Positions 1-11,949 of a stretch of 64,000 bases of DNA are shown here, piece by piece; position 1 is the first letter of the stretch, and each line of letters opens with the position of its first letter. The DNA is from Boswellia sacra. Its lineage: Eukaryota > Streptophyta > Magnoliopsida > Sapindales > Burseraceae. The position numbers and the translations under genes were made by a program. Below the pieces are notes generated by a model that made no database searches, was not told the origin of the DNA, and saw nothing but the letters and a program-made list of their open reading frames with translations. The stretch is taken from contig SNVD02013285.1 of NCBI GenBank assembly GCA_013180625.2, positions 1-64,000 of the forward strand, read 5' to 3'.

Positions 1-181
1 GTTAACCAAAAATTTAAAAGTCACTTCCACATATTTATAAATCAAGTTAATTAATGACATTAGCTAACTTTCTCCTTATGAAGGCAAGCATGAATATCAA
101 GTGCACATCACGGACAACATTTCTTAGCAGTGAAAACTAATGTTGATGCAATATGTGAGCAAAGGTTTTAAAGATCTTGAC

Positions 182-754
182 CTGAAAGAATCCCAGAAAT
201 CACATCAAAAGTAAAATTTTTTGCAACATCAAATGGCTCTCTGCAGGTTGGAGAAGGCCAAAGATCAGGAAACCCAGTTCCCCTGCATATGCATTTGAAA
301 TTTCAAGCACCAATGAATAAATTTGGTATAGTAATTGAAATGTACAATGAGACAATGAAGCTGCTAAGCCAGAACAATTTCCAGCTTTTGGTGCTTCAAA
401 ACCCAACACGTTTACATGTGTTCCAGACTTCCAGCTTATGGATTTACCCAGGAAATAAATGAAAAGAAAATGAAACTTAAAAGCATGATTTTTACTTAAC
501 CAGGATGCAAATGAGTGTGTGTGTATGTTCCACTAGAAAAACAATAATCTATGATCTTGTACCTATCCGAAAAAGTTCAGCAGCTTATTCATTCTCCTTT
601 CGTTCACAAGAATTAAGGAAAGTATTAAGGCTATGGTAAACAACAGCCAGAACCCTACACCCTTCAATATGTCTCAATGGCCATATAGTGGTTATAGATG
701 TTTACCATGATTCTCCATGACCAGGAACATCTACTTCTGCCATGATATTGACAC
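182..754 (-). pseudogene. beta-N-acetylhexosaminidase (HEXO/GH20) gene fragment, two internal exons
   Basis: Two minus-strand exons splice in phase. Exon 754-706 follows an acceptor ending tggcag, encodes VNIMAEVDVPGHGESW and ends at a gtaaac donor. Exon 282-182 follows atgcag and continues WGTGFPDLWPSPTCREPFD and then VAKNFTFDVISGILS up to a gtcaag donor. The split Trp codon (TG|G) joins the exons. This matches the glycoside hydrolase family 20 catalytic region, where plant hexosaminidases read MAEVDVPGHAESW followed by GYPDLWPS. The usual Ala after GH is Gly here. The active-site D-E exon that should follow was not found before the window edge, nor were the upstream exons. It is therefore a captured or truncated fragment that cannot make an enzyme. 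Family call is strong; the paralogue is not resolved. Confidence 0.78.
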
Positions 755-3061
755 CTGCCATAAAATATGCAGAAAAATTAGTTAAAATAAAAGTAATAAA
801 CAACTAACCACATTTGAAGCCCAATGCCCTGAAGGCAATCCAACAAGCTTTTTAAAGATAAAAGAGCACCTCTCAACAAGGATGTCCAATAACATAATTC
901 TAAGAACAATATTTCTGACTCCTATCGGCTTTAAAACTAAAAATTCTTAATTTATAGTCAAATGAACAAGTGATGCTAGCAAAAATAATTCACAAGAAAG
1001 CAAATAAAAGCATAGATTGTAAAAGTACTTAACTTTCTAGGAAAAAAGTTTCAAAGCCAAACTAACGTTCTGTATATATTCAAACTATTCAGGAAAAACA
1101 TGTATTAAATAAAATTATCCAAATAGATAAACTATACTGCAGTGAGTGATAATGAGCAACATGGTGAAGAAAAGGCCCCTCCCTCATGATGAATTAATCA
1201 ACTTTAGAAATATTGCTCTTTTGCTGGCTCCGACCTACCTTTTTATCTTTTTTTCTCCTCAAATGGAAGTTTAGGAGATCCTCTTGTTCATAGAACTTAA
1301 TCAAAAAGATTAAAAAAATAAACAAAAATATTTGAAATGCCAAAAAACTCTTTCCTCAATAATAGTTGTGCTTAAAAGCATCATTCTTAGATGGGTTCCC
1401 TCGTCTATAGGGATCGCAAATTGTATATGGTTCTATCTTTTCTAGTGGACATAATCCACTGTTGTATCCATGTATATTTATAGAAAGAGATTTTGGTCCA
1501 AAATTGATTGGAATATGGCTATTGTTTCAAGAATAAGGAATTTTCTATCTTAGGAAATTGAGAAAGTTAAAGCTGATAACCGTATTAGCTTAATATTATA
1601 AGGCATACTAGTTACAGCCGTAATACCTTCCAAGACAGAAAAATTTTGATTCAAAAACGTAGAGATGTAGCATAAATTATACATCTAATACTGCTAAGAC
1701 ATCAAGTTTAGAAAGACAGAGGAAAGGAAATATTCCCTGTTCCATCTTATTCATTATTATAAGGTATAAGGTCTCATTAACATTTTGTTTAAGAAGAGAA
1801 CTCTGTAGCAATTCCACTCTATCCTGAGGGACATCAAATCACTCATTTTGAATTTGATGAAACGACCACTTCACTTAATTAAACATCAAGGAGATTTTTC
1901 TAGGACACGTCGAACTGCACCTACTAACACTTCCCTTGTTCTTAAGTAACAAAGGCTAACAAACGAATGTTACCCTGAAGTGATATTGAAGTGGAAAGGA
2001 TTGGAATTAAGGGGAAAAGCTAGTTAGCTAAGAAGAAAGTTTCTCCTTGAAAGCATGAAAGTTTTCTTAATAAAAAAGGTAAAATATACAGGACATTTGC
2101 TGCATAGTCTGCTGTCGCAGATGGTCAGCCTATTACAAAGAACAGCAAAATAAATGAGAGAATGCACTTGATTTTATTTTACATAGATTTGATAGAATAA
2201 TCAAACTATTTTACAGAGGTCAATACTATCAAAACAAACAGCAGTTTTTTTCTAGTAACTGCTGAAGTAGAGTTCGAGTAGACTGTATTACGGCACGATT
2301 GGTTTCACTTTAACAAAGCATATTAACTATCAGGATATCGACTACATCACAGTAGCTTGTTGCTTTCCTTTATTAGCTTCAAGGAAAGGTATAACGTATA
2401 CATAAAATGATTTAAGAAACAAATTAGATAGTAATGTTGTTAATGAAGAAAGAATGAAAAGCAATTCTCTTTTCTTTTTCAAATTTTTAATTTCATAACT
2501 TTTTCAAAATGCTGTTTGGAAAATAATGCTCTGTTATTATATTTTCTAATATGCAAAACATATCATTAGTCCATTTATGAGCAACTGGGGGAGATGAGGA
2601 CAAAACTAATATATCTATTGTCAACCTAAGTTACAGAGTTCAGCAACTAATGTCAGCAGGGTCTTGGATGGACTCTTAAAACCTCAAGTAGATCTTTCAT
2701 GAGCTTGTAACAGTTGGGTCTCTAAAACCTATTGCAACTTCATCCTCCTACTGAGGCTAAGAGAGCCCAAGTATAAAGCCCAAAAGTGTCACATAGCACA
2801 GGCAGATTGTAATGGATAAGCATATGCAGTCCATCTGATGTAAAGTTCAATACAATCAATACCTGAATGACCATATTTGGCTTCACTCAAAATACGTGTT
2901 TCATCTGACAGCTCAAACTAATTACTCTTTGAATGGAATCACTCTTCCAAACACACTTCTTTATTCAAGAAAAATAGTGACAAAACCTCCCATTTTTTAA
3001 ACAATGCAACAATGATAAATGCACATCACTTTAGCTTCTTGATCAATAGAGTTGATCTTAC
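755..3061. other. Non-coding spacer between HEXO and OSCA fragments
   Basis: No open reading frame, splice-bounded exon or repeat could be assigned. The stretch is AT-rich and is either intron sequence captured with the two flanking gene fragments or filler between them. Neither the next OSCA exon nor the preceding HEXO exon was visible in it by eye. Confidence 0.4.
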
Positions 3062-4092
3062 CGTGAATTGATCTGGCCTACGGTGCTCTGATGCAAGAAA
3101 ATGCAACCTCATTGCAGCCCCTATCTCATACTCTCTTTTCAACACATAGCATGTCCAGAAGGTAAAGGCATAGGCCATTACTAAATGGGTCCAAAATCTG
3201 CAACCAAAATGTGTGCATATAATATTAAGAATGTGCGTAAGAGACTCTTTAAGTCACAAATTAAGACCAGTCACATTAACTACCATAAAAATTGAATTCT
3301 ATTATTTTCAGTTGAAACATCTAATTTGATGATTCTTAATTTTGATGAAAGAAAAAAGGGGGAACTTTTAACAACTCAACTATGTCTGACTATTGCAAAT
3401 AATATAGCAGTCATGCTGAAGATCATACGTTTCAGTTATCAAATGGAAACATTCAGAAGATAAATAATAAAGATAATAATACAATAGAGCTTTCAGACAC
3501 ATTGACAAACCTGCGTGATCCAGTTGGAATATTTGATATAGATAATGCTTCTATGCTGCTGTAAGTTAATTTAGAATGCTCTAAGGTCCTGTTTGTCCAA
3601 TTAACTGGTACCATGACTATAAATGCAAGGAAGGCAATCAAAACAAAAATTTTAAGCCTGCACTTAAACAGGAAAGGAACAGGCAAGAGTGAGTCTAAGA
3701 CAAAAATAAATGAATATCAGGAAAAGAGAAACTCTCAAAAGAGCATATCCTATCAAGTAAATCCTCAAGTAAATAGCAGAATCCAATCCTGCATGGTCAA
3801 TTAGTTCAGGCTCTGGCATTTGCAGTGCTGCTGGCATCCAGCTAAGAAACCTCACATATGACCTGAAGTCCAAATTAATGAACTTGCTTGCAAATGCACC
3901 GGTTTGCAAAGGACTGCTTCTTAAGCCCTTCAGATACCATTTCGGAAAGTAGATCCTGTCATTTATCGGTTGAATTCAAAGAATGGCAAATATGAATAAG
4001 AAAGTAAATGCACTGAGGATATTGATAGTTGCTGCAACTCCAATATCACCAAGGGTGGCCATATGCTTGCGTCAGTAAATTGGTGGTCCTGT
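3062..4092 (-). pseudogene. OSCA1/ERD4-like (calcium-permeable, TMEM63-family) channel gene fragment, first three coding exons
   Basis: The plant family is an osmosensitive or stretch-gated cation channel of the plasma membrane. Exon 1 (acceptor at 4,092, ATG at 4,062, end near 3,750) starts MATLGDIGV and contains FASKFINLDFRSYVRFLSW and MPEPELIDHAGLDSA. Exon 2 (3,657-3,511) contains VPVNWTNRTLEHSKL and ends SNIPTGSRR. Exon 3 (3,197-3,062) begins FWTHLVMAYAFTFWTCYVLK and ends HRRPDQFT at a gtaaga donor. These segments follow the N-terminus of OSCA1 proteins in order. An in-frame TGA interrupts exon 1 where the family reads RIQP (probable CGA to TGA), and the exon 1 donor reads GA instead of GT. 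No exon encoding the pore region was found downstream. A likely 5' UTR exon ends at 5,249 with a gtatgt donor. It is a broken, truncated copy. Confidence 0.82.
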
Positions 4093-6823
4093 AAAACAAA
4101 TATAGGTACTAGATAGGCTCATATGAGTCCTAAAAATATTTATAGGCTATATATTAAAAAGATTTGATGATGGGAATATGCACTTTGGAGAAATTATGAA
4201 GTTGCGACAACTCTCAATTGCAGTTGGAAAAACATGATTCAAATAATACCTACTTTTGACTTTACTGCTTCATGTTAACAGGAATATCCCCAATTCTCAC
4301 AAAACAATACATAAGAAAATGAAATACGAATAAAGATCATGGTACATTTCATCCAACAACAAAATTGGAAAATTTTTCACTACATTCCCTTATTGAAACA
4401 GAATGCTAGTACAGAACTGAAACAGAAACTAAGCAATCAAGCGGAGACGTCATAGCAAAACCGATAACAAGCTTTTAATTTTCAACGGTTTCCATTTCTC
4501 AGAACATCAGTTAAAAGAAAGAGAAAATGAAACTGAAGTCATTTGAAATAACTAACCCAATTATACTTAAAAGTCAATTAAATTCGAAATACGGAAAACT
4601 GAAAAATCGATTAAGAATTCAAAGATTCTCTGTTCGGTTATCAATAGAACATTCATAAAGCTTGATGAAAAAGAAAGAAGTGACATAAAGAAGCAAGATT
4701 CAGATCCATTTTCCCTCGATATTCTCAGAAACCAGACAGAATCAACCTGTCACTGAGTTGTAAGTCACTAAAAAAAAAACTTTTTTTTCCTTGATTGGAA
4801 GCAAAAGCAAGAAAATACAAAATAAACAACAGACATCGAACCAATGTTTAACAGTTTTCTTCTCTTTTCTCTCGAATTCCATCAACCAAAGAAACAAAAT
4901 TATTTTTTTTTAAGATCCACCACACTTACTGTTTCAACTGAACCTTCTCACTTCACTTCTTCTTTGTCTAACAACGCGCACAATCAAACAAAGCAAGCAA
5001 ACAAAAAAACAAAACAGCCCAGTTGGCAGTTGAAAACTTCTCTTTTAAGTCTTCTTAACTACACTGACACACACCAGAAAAAAATTAACAACAAAATACA
5101 AGTTTAATTTTTCATATTAACCCTTTGTAAAGAATTGGAAGTTGTGGGAGTAATTAAAATTGCAGAGAAACAAATCAAAGAAGGTTTATTGGGTTAAAAA
5201 GAAAAAAAAAAAGAGAGATACTAGCTAACATATCAAATTTACACATACCATGACCTGTTCAGAGACTTGGAAGACTCCAGCCCCCCTTCATCTGCCGAAA
5301 GATCATGTGAATAAAAAGCATCATCAGCAAGTCCACTTTAATTCCTGTCCATGCCACAAACCCCAATTAATTTTATGAGTTCCTCAAGTTCCAACTAGAA
5401 ATGTGGTATTCTCTACCATAGAAAAAGGGAAAATACAGGAGGAAAATAATTATGCCTTCATAATTATATGCCAACTACCACTAAGGTTACTTCTACATTT
5501 TAGGAATTAATTGAACCTAATGGCTTAAAGATCGAACCACATTAAGACAAAGCTTTGCCACATTTCAGCATCTCTAATCTTCCATGATCAGTCTCTATGA
5601 TACTAAATTAAGAAGCTAAGAGGCACTGCTTAAAACCATATAGCTTCAAATATATATATATATTTTCGAAGATGATCAAATTACTAGCAGACCACGAAGA
5701 TGAATGGTAACAAAGTGCACCAATTGAACATTAATATCATCAACACTCACAATAATAAAGCTCATAAGACTAGCATCAGTAAATTGGTTTGGTTTAATGT
5801 TCAAGGAACTGCCTATCAAGTGTGATACTGATCGATTGATGGGAAGTTGTTGGACAAGAAATGGGCTTCCAATGATTTGTGATTTAGGCAGTGTGTTTTG
5901 GTGGTATGGGGGGTATTATACTTATTATGAATGTTTCAAAGGTCCGTATGGAGGAGCAATCAATGGTGTAAGAAGAAGCTAGCCTTGGCAAACATTGACT
6001 TCCTAGGTGTGTGTTATGAAGTTTCTTTGCATTAACTCCCTGGCCATGGCCATAAGTACAAGAAAATGCGTATAAATGACATACTCTTATTGCTGTTTTA
6101 TCAGTTAAATTTGCACCTTTTATCTTATGCCTGCCTACACGAAAGCACCAAGCATTGGTGACACTGTTACCGAAGAATCGTTGAGATAATCTAATAAGAT
6201 AGTTGCAAAGTGTATAGGTGTGAGAGGAATCTCATCTTTTAACCTGTTTGCTCCCTAGGGTTCAACTTGCTGCTATAACGAAATTTCTTCGTCCAATTGT
6301 CTACACAACGGTATAGACGGTTTGCCCGCGTTTTCCCAATATATGGTATTTTCGAAACTTCTTACCAAATGCAAGGAAATGCTTCCTGGAAGAAGCCTTG
6401 TACATTATTCTACTTTAAAGATCAATCGGATAAATCTACAGCATTCCTTTTCTTACTTACTAGAGAGGCCTACAGCAAACACCAATAAGATATTTCTTCA
6501 CGTTAAGAAGATATTTATTTATGTTATTCAAATTTTAAGAGAGGCTAACAGGAAATTAATCTGTCGATAACGTTTGTAATATGTCGCATGAGAGGATAAA
6601 GGAATATAAGCAGCTGTTAAGACTAAAACATGACGTGAAAACCTTGAAATGTAGCTGTTAGACTAAAACAGGACATAAAACCTTGGAATGTAAAGCAGGA
6701 CATGACAAGTGATAACAATGATAACCATGAAAGACATAACGAGTGATAACAAGGTAATTAGAAGCAATATCTGCAGATGAAAACAATGAATGAGGCAGTT
6801 GCCTAGAGAGCCCAGGCTGCACA
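4093..6823. other. Spacer with probable OSCA 5' UTR exon; otherwise no gene seen
   Basis: The minus strand has a plausible non-coding exon ending at 5,249 (donor gtatgt) that could join the OSCA start exon through the acceptor at 4,092. A short (TA)n lies near 5,650. Small open frames at 5,797-5,982 and 6,297-6,570 (plus) show no recognisable family or splice context and are probably chance. Confidence 0.35.
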
Positions 6824-7276
6824 CTAGAGGCTAAGCGGAAGTGTAATCACAATGGTGAAGACTATGGTTGTGGCAAGAAGGATGACAGCTATTGTTTCCA
6901 GTACTTGAGCTGTGGTAGTGAAGTTTTGGCCAGCGAATTTTGCAACAAAGAGAGAAAGCAAGAGAAGCAAAATAGCCAAAGAAAGCATGTAAAAAGAAAA
7001 GGGATGCTGTGGTTTAGTTTGTGCATTCATGGCCGCCATTCCAAGTGCTGATAAAAAGAAGAATGCAATCGCAGCAATTTGCCATCAGAGCATAAGCTGC
7101 TTGTGGTTCTGTTGAGCAACAATCTGAACGAATGCTTGTGATTCCTGGTCAACAGAAGACGACGGTGGTGTGGATAATATGGAACGAATTTGGGACAATG
7201 TAAAGCTCTTGATGCTATCTGCAATGCCCATGTTGTTCGTGTTATATTGTTTGAGAAAAACCGATGGTATCCTCAT
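6824..7276 (-). pseudogene. Small multi-pass membrane protein ORF with one in-frame stop, family not recognised
   Basis: A single minus-strand frame of 151 codons runs from ATG at 7,276 (alternative ATG at 7,231, MGIADSIKSF) to a stop at 6,824, interrupted once by TGA at 7,085-7,087 (probably CGA to TGA). The N-terminal half is soluble and Ser/Gln-rich. The C-terminal half has three hydrophobic spans: IAAIAFFFLSALGMAA, a Leu-rich stretch starting FYMLSLAILLLLLSLF, and VLETIAVILLATTIVFTIVI. It lies in CACTA-A on the same strand as the captured fragments. I do not recognise the family. It may be a captured or whole small gene that has decayed by one substitution, or a real gene starting at the internal ATG at 7,039. 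Confidence 0.4.
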
Positions 7277-8125
7277 ATAATCTCAACAGAATGTATTCCA
7301 AGCAAATTCTTTCGTCATAAAAGCCACACTTTTAGATAGTGGGAGGGGAGAATCTACAGAATTACAAGTATTCTAATCCATGACGCATGCAAATCAAATT
7401 CTTGGTCTCAATTTTATCAAATTCTGCAGTTCTTTCAAACATATTCTCACTTTTTCCACGGAGTTCTTTCCAACATATGCTCATTTTACAGAATTTTACA
7501 CAATTTTGAACAAAATTTGTTTGATTCTTAGTTTTGTTTAGACCACGAAACTTGCATTCCTTGAAGATCTCATACAAATGAAAGGGTTTATATATAAATA
7601 GACGACCCTTCATCAAAGGTATTCACAAATTTTAAAGTATTTCCATTCAAAAGGAATTCCATTTTCTTTTTCTTCTTTTGTCAAATTCCTCCGAAATTGC
7701 CATGTTAAACACATCCCTCACACTTTTGCACAAGTTTCACCTCCAAATTCCAAAGGTAATAATCATTAAAAACTAATACTACAATCAAATTGCAACATTT
7801 TATGGCAATAAATTAAGCACCAAATCAACATTAATAACAAATGAGAGGGTCAAACAACATTCTCTAGATGCAACAAAACAATGCAAACAATAAAATAAAC
7901 TAAACAATTAAAAAGGTTGAAATTGACTTCTAAAGTACTCAAAATAAGTTCAATAAGGATGCAAGTTATATAAAACTGGACTCACAAATCCTCATATCCA
8001 AGTGGTCTGTCAGATATATGGAACCTATTTTGCCATTTAGCTCTTTCCATATTTGATTTAAGTTCTTAAAGAAATTAAGCACTAGACAGTAATAAGAAGC
8101 ATATAAGTAAGCAAAGGTAACATAC
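7277..8125. other. Spacer, no confident gene
   Basis: A minus-strand island at about 8,050-7,985 reads openly (NMERAKWQNRFHISDRPLGY) and is followed by gtgagt, which looks like a donor. I could not connect it to a family. The rest is AT-rich and featureless. Confidence 0.25.
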
Positions 8126-9572
8126 CTTTATGACAGAGTCACTCATCAGAAGTTCTTCAGCTACAAGCTCAAATTCTGACACTGGAATTCAGACAATCCA
8201 AAGACAATGCTGCCTCCACAATAAAGACTAATTTGGCCTCTCACCTTCACAATCAAAGGATGCAAATAAATATTAGAAACTATGTTTCATAAAGAAATAT
8301 ATCAATAAGAAGAGAATAAAGAGATAACTCGACAAGAAGAGCAATAAAGAGAGTACTAGAATCTAAAATAAAAACCAAGAGACATTGCATGGAAAAGAAA
8401 AATGCTAAGCAATAGCCAAATTTGACAGCGGTATCAAGTCCCCCAGCACCTTTAAATGAAGAAAAGGCTCTGATTAACATAAAACAATGCTTTCAAATTG
8501 TCAAATGCTCTTTTTTTTTTTTTTTTTTTGCTGATGCCTGAAAACATCCTTGGCTTTATCTCTTATAAATGGTTTGAAACTAGAGACGTAGATCAGAACC
8601 CACAACCTTTCATGGTCTAAAAAGCTATGGAACAGAACCTCCCAGCTAGATAGTCCAAACAGATTTGAAGCACATTCCTATCTACAAAAAATTTAGCCCC
8701 CCAAAAAAAGAAAACAGCGATGGTAAGATCTCTAGCACTTTTTGAAGGTACCTCATTAAACTCTATCCAAATCCGACTATACCAAACCACTAGAGTCCAA
8801 TGACGAACTTCATCTTCAATAACCATGCTCTCAAAAATGCAACTTACTTTTTGTATGTAAATTTAGTCTTTACAGGCTGAAAAACAGTAGCAGTCTTTAT
8901 CTTAAACAAATAAAGGAACCAATAGTATTCTAAGATCTATAATCTTCAGATTCTATTAGATATTTTATCAATTTGAGTGTTTTAGCTTTACTATCATCCT
9001 ACCCTAATATATCCTATCTCAAAGCAACTAATGATGCTTTATTTCTCTAGTTAATGTTTGTGATTAAATATAGGAAACAAACAGCTATGGTCAACCATCA
9101 CAAGGTATCCCAAACAGGATTATTACCAAAAACCACAGGCAAGTATCCATGACCAATTGAAAAAAAAAAAAAGATAAAACAAATACACGAGGAGTAAGAA
9201 TGCTTGGTCATTCAATTATTCATCCAAGGGAAAACAACTGCAGCAGGAAACACTGCATAGAAATAGAATAAGTCAATTCAACCAATACCTTGCATGGTAT
9301 TACAGAGAAGTAGAAAAATCCTAAATTTATGAGATAAGTACTAGTTTTGAAGACAAAGATTCGATAACTTGAACTCTCGTCCAAAGCAATGGAACTAAAA
9401 CTTTTGCATTGTTCTCCACAAAAATAGTTGACAATAGAGGGCTGGAAGGAGAGCAGAGGAGTTTCTGTTTCTGTTGTTAGATTATCGTTGCCAACTCTTA
9501 AACTCAGTAAATATGCATTAAAGTATGTACCAGCTGCTCCAGCATTCTCAGGATAGCCTCTACTAAAACCAC
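8126..9572 (-). pseudogene. Fragment of a large plant glycine-rich protein (Arabidopsis At5g11700/At4g32920-type), at least two exons
   Basis: The exon beginning at 9,572 (acceptor ttgcag) encodes GGFSRGYPENAGAAGTYFNA, then RVGNDNLTTETETPLL. After a frameshift it encodes FVENNAKVLVPLLWTRVQ, ending near 9,375. The exon 8,244-8,126 encodes VRGQISLYCGGSIVFGLSEF, shifts frame by one base, and continues SEFELVAEELLMSDSVIK to a gtatgt donor. The two join naturally as WTRVQ-VRGQIS. These blocks resemble the repeat-free middle of a large plant-specific glycine-rich secretory or membrane protein family of unknown function. Two frameshifts and the absence of the rest (the family exceeds 1,000 residues) make it a pseudogene fragment. 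A separate open island near 8,458 on the same strand lies in the intervening intron and is probably not coding. Identification is from memory of the family. Confidence 0.55.
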
Positions 9573-11603
9573 CTGCAAAAGTTACGATTTAGTCTAAAAA
9601 GAATCAAGATTATTAAATCTCAATTGAAGACAATCTGCAAAGATCCTAAGGAATAAACATTGAATATTAGCAAGTTCCTTTCTGCTAATATATCAGTTCT
9701 TAGATATCACAAGCAGATAGCACCATATTGAATATTTTCAGGATCTCAGTGTGAATAGTATCTATGTTATAGACATTTTCCTTGTAATTTTAAAACCATT
9801 TATTTCATGTTACGGTGCTTTTCAATCATTGTCCTCTATATTTTCGGAGGTACTGGAGGTAAGTTCAAACCAAACAGCAATCTCATTTTGTCTTTGTTAA
9901 ACCATCAAATTAAATTTGCAACTAACAGTGATTTTCTTCTAAGATTTTGTTTTTCGATTATCTATTCCCAACAACTTTGGATAAATAACCAACCATCTAG
10001 ATTTATAAAACAAAGTGACTCAAATAAGAAAAAAATATTTAGCATAATATCAAGCTTCTTTAAGTCAACAGATTTCTTAGACACATTTTTATAAAAGAAA
10101 CAAAAATTATTAATTGTTAGTTCTTTAAATCGACAAAGTAGTTGATGAAGCGGAAGGGAAAGATAAAAAAGTCTTCTAACATGTAAAGTTTTGGACATAT
10201 CAAATCCACGATTCAAAAAAAAACTTCCAATTTCCGATCATAAATCAAGAAAACTCAAAGTCGAAAACATACAACACCAGAAATTCAATTACTTGTCAAA
10301 AACACTAAAAGGCGTACAGATTCAATCACCAATCGTAAACCCAGAAAATTCAAAGCCCCTACAAATCAAAACCAACAAATTTAACCCCCACGCACTGCAA
10401 TTGCCTTATGATAGAAACAACCATATCATAAATCAACACAAATCCCTCAGAAATTATACACCCATCAACCAAGATCTACTAGATATCCAAATTGCAACAA
10501 AACCGCCAATTAGCAAGCCCCAAGGTAAGGTCACAACATGACCCAGATCAGATGCAACCAAATTCCATAAATATCACAACCCAAGCAACAAAACAAATCA
10601 AATAATGAAGTCAGAAAAAAACAGCAAATGAAAACCCTATCAACTGAAGCAACGATTAAGAATCATCAACCAATCGAAAAATCAAACTAGCAAGGTCAAG
10701 TAAGTTGGAAATGAAAGAGCAAGAAAGTGAGGAGGGACTCACAATTGGGAAACCTCAAGTTTCTTCCTCATAGTCTCAAATTTTGAAGCTTTCAGTTAAA
10801 GTATACGCTATCAAATAATTATAAGAGAAAATAGATTACATAGAATCCCTTCCTTTCTCAAGCAAAACAATTTCTTTATAATATCTATCCTAAGAAATCT
10901 ACTAGACACCACCACCATCTCAGATCTGAAATTTCTTTATTCTCTTCTTTTTATTTTTTTAATTTCAGCCAAAAAAATATAGTTAACTGATTCCTCTTTT
11001 ATTTTTTTAATTTCGATTTATGATGCCACATCTAGCAGATTTGCAATGGCTATAAAAGTTCATAGCAAAGTGAGCTTTCCATTCAAGATTTTGACTAATT
11101 TCCAATCAAATCAAAGGGTTCCTTCGACAAAATAGGAAAAATGAGAAAGTGAGATTTCAGATTAGAGAAATTACCATTAACGAAGTTAAGAGCTAAGACG
11201 ACCTTCAACCAAAAGCTTTTGTAGTGACTGAAAGTGAGAGATTTGCTTCAGATCTGAGAAGATCTTCAACCAACTGATTTTTGGTGACCTAAAGCAATAG
11301 ATTTGTAGTTGAATCTGATGAGGAGGCATTGCGTTCTGTGACTGATATAGTAACGATGAAGGAAAAAGCGGGCTGGAGCAAAAAAGAAGAGGGAACAATG
11401 TGAAGGAAAAAGCGGGCTGGAGAAAAAAGAGGAGGGAACAATGACAACGAAAAGGGAAAGGAGATATTTATATAGAATGGTAATTTTGTAAATAAGTTAA
11501 AATAGGATGGTGTCAAATAAGTAAAAATGTGGGTTGACTTTATGAGGCTACGTAATATTTGACTGCATATTTATAAAACCCTCAAATAAGTTAAAATTGA
11601 TGT
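9573..11603. other. CACTA-A subterminal and leader-like region
   Basis: No coding exon is certain. A short minus-strand ATG island at about 10,772-10,743 (MRKKLEVSQ, followed by gtgagt) looks like a first exon. The open frame at 10,191-10,541 (plus) is Lys/Asn-rich and shows no family, probably chance. The segment 10,900-11,460 has pyrimidine-rich minus-strand text and a duplicated block (gaaggaaaaagcgggctgga at about 11,358 and 11,402). Confidence 0.3.
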
Positions 11604-11631
11604 GTCAAATATTAAAAAATTTCTTGTAGTG

Positions 11632-11949
11632 TCTAAATTACTTACATTGACTTCGAAGTTTGAAAATCTTACTATGCATGAAGATGAGTCTATAAGTGAT
11701 TTTCATACTAGGCTTTGTGAAATAACTAATACTGCTTACATGTTTGGTGATGAATATTTTGAGGCTAAAATTGTAGGAAAGATCTTTAGATCTTTACCAA
11801 GTAAATTTCAGCCTAAAGTTACAGTTGTTAAAGAAAGCAATAATATGAAAACTATAAGGGTTGATGAACTACTTCGTTCTCTTCAAGTGAATGAGATGGG
11901 GCTAAAATCAAGAAAGAAGGAAAAGAGCATAGCTTTTCTCACGACCTAA
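11632..11949 (+). pseudogene. Copia gag fragment (UBN2-type)
   Basis: Reading frame from SKLLTLTSKFENLTM through DESISDFHTRLCEITNTAYM, RSLPSKFQPKVTVVKES and DELLRSLQVNEMGLKSRKKE to a stop at 11,947. This is the retrotransposon gag block (UBN2) that precedes the zinc knuckle in SIRE-type elements, where KSRKKEKSIAF is typical. It begins abruptly at the CACTA-A terminus and ends abruptly near the LTR of the nested gypsy fragment, so both ends are truncated by insertions. Confidence 0.75.

Larger units (their letters stand above)
1..11631 (-). mobile_element. CACTA-A: Pack-CACTA element carrying host gene fragments (right portion; left end outside window)
   Basis: The right terminus is the CACTA signature: the plus strand ends ttcttgtagtg at 11,621-11,631, so the minus strand begins CACTACAAGAAATTTTTT. 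Just inside it, at about 11,490-11,600, a short motif of the form caaataagttaaaa recurs three times, as expected for CACTA subterminal repeats. Immediately outside, Copia gag coding sequence resumes at 11,632, so the element sits inside a retrotransposon. The interior holds spliced fragments of beta-hexosaminidase, an OSCA1-like channel and a glycine-rich protein, plus a small membrane protein ORF, all on the minus strand. No transposase was recognised. The left terminus and its 3-bp target duplication lie outside the window. It is therefore inferred, not shown, that all of 1-11,631 belongs to one element; the left part could instead be flanking DNA or another insertion. Confidence 0.6.

Noticed and set aside
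4379..4400. cactacattccc as the left terminus of CACTA-A
   Set aside because: Lacks the aagaaa continuation and subterminal repeats, and lies inside the region carrying the captured fragments.
8280..8480. Minus-strand frame containing GAGGLDTAVKFGYC as an exon
   Set aside because: Lies between the two matching exons of the glycine-rich protein fragment, where the protein sequence is already continuous, so it is probably intron.
9300..9600. Clade-level naming of the 48-54 kb chromovirus (CRM, Galadriel, Reina or Tekay)
   Set aside because: Motif reading cannot separate the clades reliably; a phylogeny of the RT domain would be needed. Coordinates here are only a placeholder near other minus-strand features; the element itself is at 48,420-54,615.
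10191..10541. 116-codon Lys/Asn/Pro-rich frame as a gene
   Set aside because: No recognisable domain or splice context, composition matches A-rich non-coding DNA.
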